Shown piece after piece: positions 55,892 to 64,000 of a DNA stretch of 64,000 nucleotides (its first letter is position 1; each line of letters begins with the position of its first letter). Source of the DNA: Agrocybe praecox (lineage: Eukaryota > Basidiomycota > Agaricomycetes > Agaricales > Agrocybaceae). The notes beneath the pieces were generated by a model. It searched no databases, was not told the DNA's origin, and saw only the letters and a program-made list of their open reading frames with translations. Made by a program: the position numbers and the translations under genes. The stretch lies in contig OZ024850.1 in NCBI GenBank assembly GCA_964017145.1, positions 3,507,457 through 3,571,456 on the forward strand, written 5' to 3'.

Positions 55892-58800
55892 TTATCTGCC
55901 ATATCCGCCACCTAGGTTGGCGAAGAGAGTATCTTCCAGTCTTGGGCGCCATTCCAGATCGCCAGCTTCAGCAGGTTCATCGCGAACCCGGCCGGGTTCG
56001 TTTGGAGCTTCTGCAAAGCCGAACGGAAGGACGGCAATCGGTGGATGATCCGCCAATTCTCTCTCGTAAACATTCAACACTTCTTGTTTCCAAGAACTTG
56101 TTAGGTCGAACAGGTTTCGTGTACGCTTTCGCGATACGATCAGTCGACGGTTAAGAATATCAGTTTTAGTGACATCAGGGACAAGGGTCTGCCAGCCTGG
56201 CCGCACATATAAGGAAGTGTTAACCTCCGAATACATGTCAGTGTACTGTTTAGGCCAATGATCTATATGATTCTCGTAGCGAAAGAGGCCTGTTTCCAGG
56301 GTCAATGCGCCATCACGCTGACCTCGATTGAGGTATTCGCGCCAATATTCAAAGATAGTGTTGATATATCCTTTTGCGTTGAAATAGTTCCATGCTGTAT
56401 TAAAGCTGCCTTTAAGTACCAAAACGCCCGCGTCGTTATCGCGATGTTGAGAGTTAACGCTTAAGCGATTATCCCATCGTTTTGAAATGTCAGACTTAAG
56501 CCAGCCATATATCATATCCTGCGGATAGCCGCGTGCGATGTACAATCCTGCTAAGGAGTGTAAAGCATCTCGGTAGTCGCTAAATTTACTACTTAGCACG
56601 GCTAGACGAGCCATCTCTCCCCAGAACGTACCACGTTTGACGTCGTAGGGATGGTGGCTAGCGAAAGGAACTCTTTCTTGGTGGTTGCGAAGCTTGCGGT
56701 ATGGTCTATGTTCTAATTTTCTATTATCATCAACATAGAGAAACATGTCCAGAAACGGAGCATGTGTGGGCGACGCATCCCATTCTATTACACAGGTGTG
56801 TATCTGGACGCACGAAACTATTTGAACGGCGCGTTCAAGTGTGTCGGCGTATACGATTGCCAGACAGTCATCAATATAGCGTCCGTAAAAAGGGACGTCT
56901 TTATTATTCATTATTTTACTTTCTACTTCATATGCATAGCCAAAAAGGTTGGCTAAATCCGGGGACGATGCTACACCCATAGCTAGTCCGCGCGTCTGAA
57001 GGTAATACTTTTTTTGAAATTGTGTAATTAGATTAGTATTTCCAAGTCGTAAAGCGGCATCGAACAGGCGGGCAAAAGCCTCTTCGTCATCCGATAACTC
57101 TTCGCCGGCCTTAATTTTATCGCCAAAGTAATATAAATTAAATAATTCGGTTATTCTTTTGAGGCAAGTCTCTATCTCTATATTAGGATAAAAGGCAACG
57201 ACGTCTCCAGTAACAATGAAGTATTTACGACTGGGATCTAATTGTAATTTACTTAATTTTATCGCCAAGTCCTTGCTACCATGAATGATAGTTGGCGCCG
57301 TTTGAATTAACGGTTTAAGAATTTTTGAAACTAACTTAGCTGCAGTATTGATTACAGCAGAATGACACGGTATAATAGGACGCATTTTGGTAGGAACCTT
57401 GTGAATTTTAGGTATACCATAAAATAATGGCAATTTGTGTCGTGCCGTAAACTGTATTTCACCATCTAATCGTTTAGGGAAACCATCGTCATTTTGGACG
57501 TGAGGCGTCATTGACGACCGCAAGAAGTCCGGCACCTGCATTTCAAATTTAGGTACTGCAGCAGCCATATCAGCTAGCTGCAAAGTTAGTTCATTTTGGG
57601 ACCTAAGAATTAGAGACACAGTACGGTGTGGGCCGTACTTAGTGGGTTGAAAACCATATGATAATTCGGTATAGTTATTTGTATCGTCTAATAATTCTTG
57701 GCACTTGGTAATGATCCACTCGCGTTCTGAGACCGCAATTCCAAGATTTTTATCTGTTCCTGTAACTACGTATTTATTACTTAGCAGGAATTCTTTGATT
57801 TCGGCAAGATCAGGTGTAAACGCTTTAAATTCTCTCCTGTCTTCTGATTCGCTGGGTATGTAGGTACGTTGCACGTACGCTCGACCTCTTGCGAAACCGT
57901 TACCAATATATTTGGGTAACTTCGAAGGCTTACTTGTTTTGGGTAACGCGTTAAGCGGTTCGAAATCTGGATCATAATCAGTGTTGTTATCCACTCCAAT
58001 GAAGGCAAAGTGGAGACGCCATGACAAGCGTCGTTCAAAGTCTTTCGCGGCTTTCAAAATTAATGATTCGTCGCGGCGTGAGGTAAACATAAACCTCATG
58101 CCCATACTTAGCTGATATTCGATATTTTTCGGGATGTTCACACCGGGACTGAGATGAATAATGCTTTTAAATTGGAGAGCGAGTAGTACATTAACAGGCG
58201 TATTTAAAAGTATATAATTAACAGCGAGGGGGAAAGGTATAGTCAGTAACCAATCTGGGTATGTGAACGGGAGGTCATACCGGAATACAATGGGGGCACG
58301 CGTTAACGTACCCCCCGAAATGACCGACGAGGGAGGAAGTGCCGACGAATACGATGTCGGAGCACTCACTTCTTCCCTTGGTTGCCTCTGCCCTTGCCCT
58401 TGCCCTTGCGAGCTTTCTTGTTGGGGGCCTTGAAGCGCTCGTTGGTGGCCTTGATGTTGGCGCCACGTTGAGCTTCCCGAGCGGCCTCGGTGCGATCGGC
58501 GTGTTGACGCCCCTTCTTGATGGAGCGTTGAGCCTGCTTCTGAAAGCGAGGAGAGGATGTTAGCCTCTTGATCGAATCGAGGTAGGCCGCCTTGCGCATC
58601 TTGTCTAGAATGGCGAGATGGTCGGCGGCCTCCGTGAAGTTGGTAATCACCTTCGGTTTGGGACCCTTGGAAGAGCCCGCCTTGGCGTTGGACTGTTAAA
58701 GGGTGGTGAGATGTTTGAAGGCGAAAATAAAAGGCATTACTCACCGAATTTGCCTTTCCGAGTTTGGCAGCGACTGCCTTATCGATCATTGACTGGATCG

Positions 58801-59647
58801 ATGCGGTGTTGGGAACCGCGTCAGCTGCCTCAACGTCGGCAGATCGTTTGATCTCCTTCTTGGCGTCCAGTTTGAGTTGAGCCTGGTAGGCACTGGATTC
58901 GACGATCTGAATGAGGCGCAGAGCGTAAGGAAGGAGGTCTTGGCGTAGGTCCGCCGCGATCATAAGAACTGCACCCGAAGTGCGATAACCAATGGGTCGG
59001 GATTCCCCGTCTTCCATCTCCTCGTCCCTGTCATCGAACAGAGAGACGCCTGGGAGCAGCTTGCCAGCCGCATCCCTAATGTCTCCATCGGCAGCGCCGG
59101 TGAAGAGGAGAGTTTTAGCGCCGGCTATCATCTCGTTCACTTTGGGGCGAACAAGATTCCAGCCTTCGTTAAAGAGAGTGAGGGGGTTAAGTTCATCGTC
59201 CACCTTTTTGAAGTCCAATTGCTTGGCATTCTTTGCTTCGAGGAAGCGAACGGAGCGAAAGTCGTCCACACCCTTTTGAAGGGAGGTGCGGATGGCAAAC
59301 GCCTCATCGGTTTCCGAGAACTCCTTAGAGAACTGTACTTCCGAGACCTTAACGGCCACGCTAGGTGGGAATTGACGCGGGGTGGCGTCATACATCTTCT
59401 GCCACTTGGACAGAAGGGCCCTCAACGACGAGCGTTGTTCCGCACGATGATTGACCGAAGTCAACCAAGGGCGGAGGGCAGGTTGGTACTGGATGGGCAC
59501 CAGCGCCATGACCTGGTCAAAGGTCCCTGCTTGGGCAATCGTCAGATGACGATGGTCGATGTTGGACTCTTTGCTGGGAGCGGTGGTGACAGCGGAGAGG
59601 AGGGGCCCAAGGGCCGGGGTAATGTTACGACGAGGGTTTGAAGACAT
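55892..59647 (-). CDS. Penelope-type reverse transcriptase fused to an upstream ORF1 (unspliced reading)
   Basis: The 1251-codon frame starts MSSNPRRNITPALGP. The C-terminal 750 residues form a reverse transcriptase of the Penelope group. They include IPKNIEYQLSMGMRFMF (N-terminal conserved segment), GIPKIHK and MRPIIP, GDVVAFYPNI with the catalytic Asp at about residue 815, RGLAMGVASSPDLANLF, YGRYIDDCL with the catalytic DD at about 926-927, and the thumb motif SHHPYDVKRG...GEMARL, RGYPQD. There is no GIY-YIG endonuclease after the thumb, as in Coprina and Athena. Residues about 303-435 read in the wrong frame of ORF1 and look unnatural (Gln/Ser/Arg-rich), so the natural product probably depends on splicing or on separate translation; see the ORF1 entry. 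It would copy element RNA onto chromosome ends. Confidence 0.85.
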   Translation of the reverse strand: MSSNPRRNITPALGPLLSAVTTAPSKESNIDHRHLTIAQAGTFDQVMALVPIQYQPALRPWLTSVNHRAEQRSSLRALLSKWQKMYDATPRQFPPSVAVKVSEVQFSKEFSETDEAFAIRTSLQKGVDDFRSVRFLEAKNAKQLDFKKVDDELNPLTLFNEGWNLVRPKVNEMIAGAKTLLFTGAADGDIRDAAGKLLPGVSLFDDRDEEMEDGESRPIGYRTSGAVLMIAADLRQDLLPYALRLIQIVESSAYQAQLKLDAKKEIKRSADVEAADAVPNTASIQSMIDKAVAAKLGKANSVSNAFYFRLQTSHHPLTVQRQGGLFQGSQTEGDYQLHGGRRPSRHSRQDAQGGLPRFDQEANILSSLSEAGSTLHQEGASTRRSHRGRSGSSTWRQHQGHQRALQGPQQESSQGQGQGQRQPREEVSAPTSYSSALPPSSVISGGTLTRAPIVFRYDLPFTYPDWLLTIPFPLAVNYILLNTPVNVLLALQFKSIIHLSPGVNIPKNIEYQLSMGMRFMFTSRRDESLILKAAKDFERRLSWRLHFAFIGVDNNTDYDPDFEPLNALPKTSKPSKLPKYIGNGFARGRAYVQRTYIPSESEDRREFKAFTPDLAEIKEFLLSNKYVVTGTDKNLGIAVSEREWIITKCQELLDDTNNYTELSYGFQPTKYGPHRTVSLILRSQNELTLQLADMAAAVPKFEMQVPDFLRSSMTPHVQNDDGFPKRLDGEIQFTARHKLPLFYGIPKIHKVPTKMRPIIPCHSAVINTAAKLVSKILKPLIQTAPTIIHGSKDLAIKLSKLQLDPSRKYFIVTGDVVAFYPNIEIETCLKRITELFNLYYFGDKIKAGEELSDDEEAFARLFDAALRLGNTNLITQFQKKYYLQTRGLAMGVASSPDLANLFGYAYEVESKIMNNKDVPFYGRYIDDCLAIVYADTLERAVQIVSCVQIHTCVIEWDASPTHAPFLDMFLYVDDNRKLEHRPYRKLRNHQERVPFASHHPYDVKRGTFWGEMARLAVLSSKFSDYRDALHSLAGLYIARGYPQDMIYGWLKSDISKRWDNRLSVNSQHRDNDAGVLVLKGSFNTAWNYFNAKGYINTIFEYWREYLNRGQRDGALTLETGLFRYENHIDHWPKQYTDMYSEVNTSLYVRPGWQTLVPDVTKTDILNRRLIVSRKRTRNLFDLTSSWKQEVLNVYERELADHPPIAVLPFGFAEAPNEPGRVRDEPAEAGDLEWRPRLEDTLFANLGGGYGR
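58366..59647 (-). CDS. ORF1 of the retroelement (one intron)
   Basis: From ATG 59647 the frame encodes about 300 residues, with motifs such as VALVPIQYQPALRPWL and a helical, charged middle, ending KLGKANS. A 52-nt intron at 58744-58693 (GTGAGT...TTAACAG) then joins to SNAKAGSSKGPKPKVITNFTEAAD. After splicing, the frame continues for about 109 codons to a highly basic tail (KKARKGKGKGRG) and a TGA at 58366. The basic tail suggests RNA binding, like a Gag-type protein. Splicing moves translation out of the RT frame. A possible second intron (58369-58149, GTGAGT...CTCAG, 221 nt) would restore fusion to RT, since 52+221 is a multiple of three. Confidence 0.6.
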
Positions 59648-59673
59648 AATGGTGAATAGGATGGGGCGCGTTG

Positions 59674-60160
59674 ATTAGGGTTGTTCGAACGAAGCGCCGA
59701 AGTGAGGCCGTAGGCCGAACGAAGGTGCTGAGTGAGAAAGGACAAAGGTGTAGTAGGGAATTCTACTGCACGACCTTTTCGCTTTTATAGCTCTTCAGGT
59801 CCTATTTTTCTCTATAGCTAGATCGGTTAGATCTGTTAACCATCGCGCTTACCGATCTCATTGGTAAGTCTGATTACGATGTTCTATAACAATTAGTAGC
59901 TGTGAAGTCTTACGTCCCGCGGGATCGCTGACCAATGATCGGCCAGAAGCACGATATCAATCAGCGAAACGCCGCAGTATCAGTAAGCTGTCACTTCCAG
60001 CGACAACGACCAAAGTAGATCGATGGATATAAATACTTAGCGTAGTGGCCAAATGCGGAAGGTAAGGGATTACGTAATGATGGGCGCTTGTTACACGCTT
60101 ATGTAATCCACAGTATAGCGCCAACTCGACGCTATTATTATACCTACGCTTAGGTTAGGG
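59674..60160 (-). repeat. pLTR-like 470-bp unit upstream of the full-length element
   Basis: The unit 59681-60150 lies between TTAGGG (59675-59680) and TAGGTTAGGG (60151-60160). It is nearly identical to 54621-55090 and ends at the same TACCTACGCT. It acts as the 5' module for the full-length element on the minus strand and probably holds promoter signals. Confidence 0.75.
59739..59803 (-). ncRNA. hammerhead-type ribozyme, unit 6
   Basis: The core and pairing are the same as at 54679-54743. Cutting here would set the 5' end of a transcript that starts upstream and runs into ORF1. Confidence 0.65.
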
Positions 60161-60430
60161 TTGTTCGAACGAAGCGCCGAAGTGAGGCCGTAGGCCGAAC
60201 GAAGGTGCTGAGTGAGAAAGGACGAAGGTGTAGTAGGGAATTCTACTGCACGACCTTTTCGCTTTTATAGCTCTTCAGGTCCTATATTTCTCGATAGCTA
60301 GATCGGTTAGATCTGTTAACCATCGCGCTTACCGATCTCATTGGTAAGTCTGATTACGATGTTCTATAACAATTAGTAGCTGTGAAGTCTTACATCCCGC
60401 GGGATCGCTGGGTTAGGGTTAGGGTTAGGG
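60161..60430 (-). repeat. 249-bp truncated unit followed by interstitial telomere repeats
   Basis: The unit 60161-60409 stops at GGGATCGCT, in the middle of the pLTR-like module. It is followed by three and a half perfect TTAGGG repeats (60410-60430) before the next unit. This is the clearest internal record of a former capped chromosome end. Confidence 0.85.
60219..60283 (-). ncRNA. hammerhead-type ribozyme, unit 7
   Basis: The full core CTGAAGA...GAAA is present with the same three stems, although the unit is cut soon after, on the element 5' side. The only nearby change (TCGATAG for TCTATAG at 60291) is outside the ribozyme. Confidence 0.65.
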
Positions 60431-60488
60431 TTGTTCGAACGAAGCGCCGAAGTGAGGCCGTAGGCCGAACGAAGGTGCTGAGTGAGAA

Positions 60489-60553
60489 AGGACGAAGGTG
60501 TAGTAGGGAATTCTACTGCACGACCTTTTCGCTTTTATAGCTCTTCAGGTCCT
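60489..60553 (-). ncRNA. hammerhead-type ribozyme, terminal unit
   Basis: It has the same sequence and fold as 54679-54743 at an offset of 5810, including the AGGAC/GTCCT stem I and the TTC before the predicted cut. Confidence 0.68.
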
Positions 60554-61701
60554 ATTTTTCTCTATAGCTAGATCGGTTAGATCTGTTAACCATCGCGCTT
60601 ACCGATCTCATTGGTAAGTCTGATTACGATGTTCTATAACAATTAGTAGCTGTGAAGTCTTACGTCCCGCGGGATCGCTGACCAATGATCGGCCAGAAGC
60701 ACGATACCAATCAGCGAAACGCCGCAGTATCAGTAAGCTGTCACTTCCAGCGACAACGACCAAAGTAGATCGATGGATATAAATACTTAGCGTAGTGGCC
60801 AAATGCGGAAGGTAAGGGATTACGTAATGATGGGCGCTTGTTACACGCTTATGTAATCCGCAGTATAGCGCCAACTCGACGCTATTATTATACCTACGCT
60901 TAGGTTAGGTTCGGGTTAGAGGTTAGGCTGCCGAACCGATCGTTAAGTAGTTAGCTACTGTATTCCCGATTAAGGGATCGACTTACGTTAGAGTTAGAGT
61001 TAGGTAAGCGTTTTACCGGTAGATTAGATTTCTTTAACTCGAACTTGTTATGTTCAGACTGGATTTGCTAAGGCTATAATCAATAAAGATAACCAGTCAA
61101 TTACGAAAGTCCATTTGTTATATAATTAAATAACTTAGGGTTTTATTTGTTAAACGCAAAGGGCGTTACTAGGATAATGTTAGACTCGACGACGAGATGC
61201 GTGCATCAATCAAGTGTTTGTTGCGGCTAAAAGCAACTAACTACCCAAGCCGAAGCAAGGGCTAACGTTCGTTCAAGGCTTTGGGCAAAGGGACCACCGA
61301 GGCCGGTCGTAACCAGCCAAGCTTATACCTGCTATCTGTCGCGGGTTCTGCACAAGGTCAGGTAGCGTCTCGCATTATCTCGCGATTAACCGCAATCCTT
61401 CCCCGACACAAGGCATGGCCTTTGAGTGGTTTGCTTTGGGCACAAGCGCTACTAGTCTATGCCGTTGGTTGTCTTTGGCCAATTGAATCGGCTACCAAGC
61501 AGCTACATAGTCTATGCAATGGGTGAATATCGTAAGGCATGAATACCGAACAATTTAGACACGTCGCGCGTACTCGAGATCGATCCGAATCAATCTGAAG
61601 TCGTTCTACAGTTTTATTACACCACACGTTCGACCACCGCCGTCGCCTTCCGAGTTCTTACGGGATCGGGGAAACAGTCGTATCTAGTAGCACAGTTTTT
61701 A

Positions 61702-63909
61702 TTATCTGCCATATCCGCCACCTAGGTTGGCGAAGAGAGTATCTTCCAGTCTTGGGCGCCATTCCAGATCGCCAGCTTCAGCAGGTTCATCGCGAACCCG
61801 GCCGGGTTCGTTTGGAGCTTCTGCAAAGCCGAACGGAAGGACGGCAATCGGTGGATGATCCGCCAATTCTCTCTCGTAAACATTCAACACTTCTTGTTTC
61901 CAAGAACTTGTTAGGTCGAACAGGTTTCGTGTACGCTTTCGCGATACGATCAGTCGACGGTTAAGAATATCAGTTTTAGTGACATCAGGGACAAGGGTCT
62001 GCCAGCCTGGCCGCACATATAAGGAAGTGTTAACCTCCGAATACATGTCAGTGTACTGTTTAGGCCAATGATCTATATGATTCTCGTAGCGAAAGAGGCC
62101 TGTTTCCAGGGTCAATGCGCCATCACGTTGACCTCGATTGAGGTATTCGCGCCAATATTCAGAGATAGTGTTGATATATCCTTTTGCGTTGAAATAGTTC
62201 CATGCTGTATTAAAGCTGCCTTTAAGTACCAAAACGCCCGCGTCGTTATCGCGATGTTGAGAGTTAACGCTTAAGCGATTATCCCATCGTTTTGAAATGT
62301 CAGACTTAAGCCAGCCATATATCATATCCTGCGGATAGCCGCGTGCGATGTACAATCCTGCTAAGGAGTGTAAAGCATCTCGGTAGTCGCTAAATTTACT
62401 ACTTAGCACGGCTAGACGAGCCATCTCTCCCCAGAACGTACCACGTTTGACGTCGTAGGGATGGTGGCTAGCGAAAGGAACTCTTTCTTGGTGGTTGCGA
62501 AGCTTGCGGTATGGTCTATGTTCTAATTTTCTATTATCATCAACATAGAGAAACATGTCCAGAAACGGAGCATGTGTGGGCGACGCATCCCATTCTATTA
62601 CACAGGTGTGTATCTGGACGCACGAAACTATTTGAACGGCGCGTTCAAGTGTGTCGGCGTATACGATTGCCAGACAGTCATCAATATAGCGTCCGTAAAA
62701 AGGGACGTCTTTATTATTCATTATTTTACTTTCTACTTCATATGCATAGCCAAAAAGGTTGGCTAAATCCGGGGACGATGCTACACCCATAGCTAGTCCG
62801 CGCGTCTGAAGGTAATACTTTTTTTGAAATTGTGTAATTAGATTAGTATTTCCAAGTCGTAAAGCGGCATCGAACAGGCGGGCAAAAGCCTCTTCGTCAT
62901 CCGATAACTCTTCGCCGGCCTTAATTTTATCGCCAAAGTAATATAAATTAAATAATTCGGTTATTCTTTTGAGGCAAGTCTCTATCTCTATATTAGGATA
63001 AAAGGCAACGACGTCTCCAGTAACAATGAAGTATTTACGACTGGGATCTAATTGTAATTTACTTAATTTTATCGCCAAGTCCTTGCTACCATGAATGATA
63101 GTTGGCGCCGTTTGAATTAACGGTTTAAGAATTTTTGAAACTAACTTAGCTGCAGTATTGATTACAGCAGAATGACACGGTATAATAGGACGCATTTTGG
63201 TAGGAACCTTGTGAATTTTAGGTATACCATAAAATAATGGCAATTTGTGTCGTGCCGTAAACTGTATTTCACCATCTAATCGTTTAGGGAAACCATCGTC
63301 ATTTTGGACGTGAGGCGTCATTGACGACCGCAAGAAGTCCGGCACCTGCATTTCAAATTTAGGTACTGCAGCAGCCATATCAGCTAGCTGCAAAGTTAGT
63401 TCATTTTGGGACCTAAGAATTAGAGACACAGTACGGTGTGGGCCGTACTTAGTGGGTTGAAAACCATATGATAATTCGGTATAGTTATTTGTATCGTCTA
63501 ATAATTCTTGGCACTTGGTAATGATCCACTCGCGTTCTGAGACCGCAATTCCAAGATTTTTATCTGTTCCTGTAACTACGTATTTATTACTTAGCAGGAA
63601 TTCTTTGATTTCGGCAAGATCAGGTGTAAACGCTTTAAATTCTCTCCTGTCTTCTGATTCGCTGGGTATGTAGGTACGTTGCACGTACGCTCGACCTCTT
63701 GCGAAACCGATACCAATATATTTGGGTAACTTCGAAGGCTTACTTGTTTTGGGTAACGCGTTAAGCGGTTCGAAATCTGGATCATAATCAGTGTTGTTAT
63801 CCACTCCAATGAAGGCAAAGTGGAGACGCCATGACAAGCGTCGTTCAAAGTCTTTCGCGGCTTTCAAAATTAATGATTCGTCGCGGCGTGAGGTAAACAT
63901 AAACCTCAT
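61702..63909 (-). CDS. 5'-truncated Penelope-type reverse transcriptase
   Basis: The frame of 735 codons begins at a Met (63909) three bases from the telomere junction and ends at 61702. It keeps every RT motif listed for the full copy: GDVVAFYPNI, RGLAMGVASSP, YIDD and the thumb. It differs at only two residues that I noticed (KYIGIGF for KYIGNGF, INTISEYW for INTIFEYW) plus a silent change. It lacks a promoter and the N-terminal segment, so it is probably not expressed, although the catalytic part is intact. Confidence 0.85.
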   Translation of the reverse strand: MRFMFTSRRDESLILKAAKDFERRLSWRLHFAFIGVDNNTDYDPDFEPLNALPKTSKPSKLPKYIGIGFARGRAYVQRTYIPSESEDRREFKAFTPDLAEIKEFLLSNKYVVTGTDKNLGIAVSEREWIITKCQELLDDTNNYTELSYGFQPTKYGPHRTVSLILRSQNELTLQLADMAAAVPKFEMQVPDFLRSSMTPHVQNDDGFPKRLDGEIQFTARHKLPLFYGIPKIHKVPTKMRPIIPCHSAVINTAAKLVSKILKPLIQTAPTIIHGSKDLAIKLSKLQLDPSRKYFIVTGDVVAFYPNIEIETCLKRITELFNLYYFGDKIKAGEELSDDEEAFARLFDAALRLGNTNLITQFQKKYYLQTRGLAMGVASSPDLANLFGYAYEVESKIMNNKDVPFYGRYIDDCLAIVYADTLERAVQIVSCVQIHTCVIEWDASPTHAPFLDMFLYVDDNRKLEHRPYRKLRNHQERVPFASHHPYDVKRGTFWGEMARLAVLSSKFSDYRDALHSLAGLYIARGYPQDMIYGWLKSDISKRWDNRLSVNSQHRDNDAGVLVLKGSFNTAWNYFNAKGYINTISEYWREYLNRGQRDGALTLETGLFRYENHIDHWPKQYTDMYSEVNTSLYVRPGWQTLVPDVTKTDILNRRLIVSRKRTRNLFDLTSSWKQEVLNVYERELADHPPIAVLPFGFAEAPNEPGRVRDEPAEAGDLEWRPRLEDTLFANLGGGYGR

Positions 63910-63912
63910 GCC

Positions 63913-64000
63913 TTAGGGTTAGGGTTAGGGTTAGGGTTAGGGTTAGGGTTAGGGTTAGGGGTTAGGGGTTAGGGTTAGGGTTAGGGTTAGGGTTAGGGTT
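63913..64000 (+). repeat. telomere repeat array (TTAGGG)n at the chromosome end
   Basis: The array is 88 bp of TTAGGG in the orientation expected for the right chromosome end (G-rich strand running 5'->3' outward). Two adjacent variant units TTAGGGG lie near 63955-63970. The window ends inside the array, so its full length is not known. Confidence 0.97.

Larger units (their letters stand above)
54621..59673 (-). mobile_element. full-length Coprina-like Penelope retroelement
   Basis: This 5053-bp element is read on the minus strand. It has a short 5' leader after the TTAGGG junction at 59675, a long frame 59647-55892, a 3' UTR of about 800 bp, then a pLTR-like module (55090-54621) with a ribozyme, ending CGTTCGAACAA. 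With the unit at 59681-60150 upstream, the element has modules on both sides, as Penelope-like elements often do. Its last 3.48 kb matches the terminal unit (60431-63912) at an offset of 5810 with only a few differences, so both are young. Confidence 0.85.
52271..63912 (-). mobile_element. stack of telomere-joined Coprina-like Penelope retroelement units
   Basis: Eight units lie head to tail in the same orientation, with element 3' ends on the left: 52281-52312, 52315-52467, 52480-54134, 54145-54615, 54621-59673, 59681-60150, 60161-60409 and 60431-63912. Six begin with TTGTTCGAACG and the first with TGGTCGAACG; the third begins differently. Junctions are telomere-type words such as GGGTTAGGGTT, GGGGTTAGGG, TTAGG and, at 60410-60430, three and a half TTAGGG repeats. 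The array ends in the terminal TTAGGG repeats. This is the layout of Penelope-like elements without endonuclease that attach to chromosome ends (Athena in rotifers, Coprina in fungi). Confidence 0.88.
60431..63912 (-). mobile_element. terminal 5'-truncated Coprina-like element capped by the telomere
   Basis: This 3482-bp unit matches 54621-58102 at an offset of 5810. It has the pLTR-like module (60431-60900), 3' UTR and most of RT. ORF1 and the RT N-terminus are absent. At 63912 the element sequence stops, after the bases complementary to an RT Met codon and CC, and TTAGGG repeats begin without any spacer. It is the most recent addition in the stack. Confidence 0.9.

Noticed and set aside
61702..63909. 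A group II intron, retron or telomerase RT instead of a Penelope-type RT
   Set aside because: The YIDD box, GLAMGVASSP motif, thumb SHHPxDVKRG and telomeric setting match Penelope-like elements; no telomerase N-terminal or T motif, maturase or retron features are seen.
52271..63912. Ordinary tandem satellite or subtelomeric repeat array
   Set aside because: Unit lengths vary from 32 to 5053 bp with a shared 3' end and variable 5' cuts, one unit codes for RT, and junctions are telomeric; this fits retroelement insertion, not unequal exchange alone.

Overview
The window is the right-hand chromosome end of a basidiomycete fungus, most likely an agaricomycete. This rests on many short GT-AG introns (about 50-75 nt), DUF6533 and DUF6534 membrane proteins typical of Agaricomycetes, a Ty3/gypsy chromovirus, Coprina-like Penelope retroelements, and a terminal TTAGGG array at 63913-64000. 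No database search was possible, so family names come from recognised motifs.

Layout. Bases 1-10.5 kb are repeat-rich. A complete chromovirus (3646-10047, LTRs that look identical, 5-bp TSD TCGGG) and a related solo LTR (1747-2273, TSD TAAGG) sit inside two oppositely oriented copies of another LTR-like repeat. From 12.3 to 19.4 kb there is a small cysteine-rich secreted protein gene with two decayed relatives, a tetraspanin gene and an unknown gene with a possible C2H2 finger. Bases 20.1-22.3 kb hold a broken DUF6534 gene. Bases 22.6-24.5 kb are a gene-free tract of dispersed AAGTTA-type motifs. Two DUF6533 paralogues lie at 27.5-31.8 kb. A conserved housekeeping block spans 33.3-45.8 kb: MPDU1-like dolichol-sugar factor, PRP1/PRPF6 splicing factor (divergent pair), an MFS transporter, a Kv-type potassium channel and a URC1-type uracil catabolism enzyme. 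At 48.6-51.7 kb an intact DUF6534 gene and another cysteine-rich ORF form an inverted copy of the 17.6-22.4 kb segment.

The most striking part is 52.3-64.0 kb. It is a stack of eight retroelement-derived units, all with their 3' ends toward the centromere and all joined through TTAGGG-type sequence. One unit is full length (54621-59673), with a 5' ORF and a Penelope-type reverse transcriptase lacking a GIY-YIG domain. The outermost unit is cut off in its 5' region and capped directly by the telomere. Seven units carry, on the element sense strand, a sequence that folds as a hammerhead ribozyme; one belongs to a clearly diverged second lineage. The arrangement is what is expected if chromosome ends prime reverse transcription of RNAs ending in CCCTAA and are later capped by telomerase. 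Gene spans below include introns.
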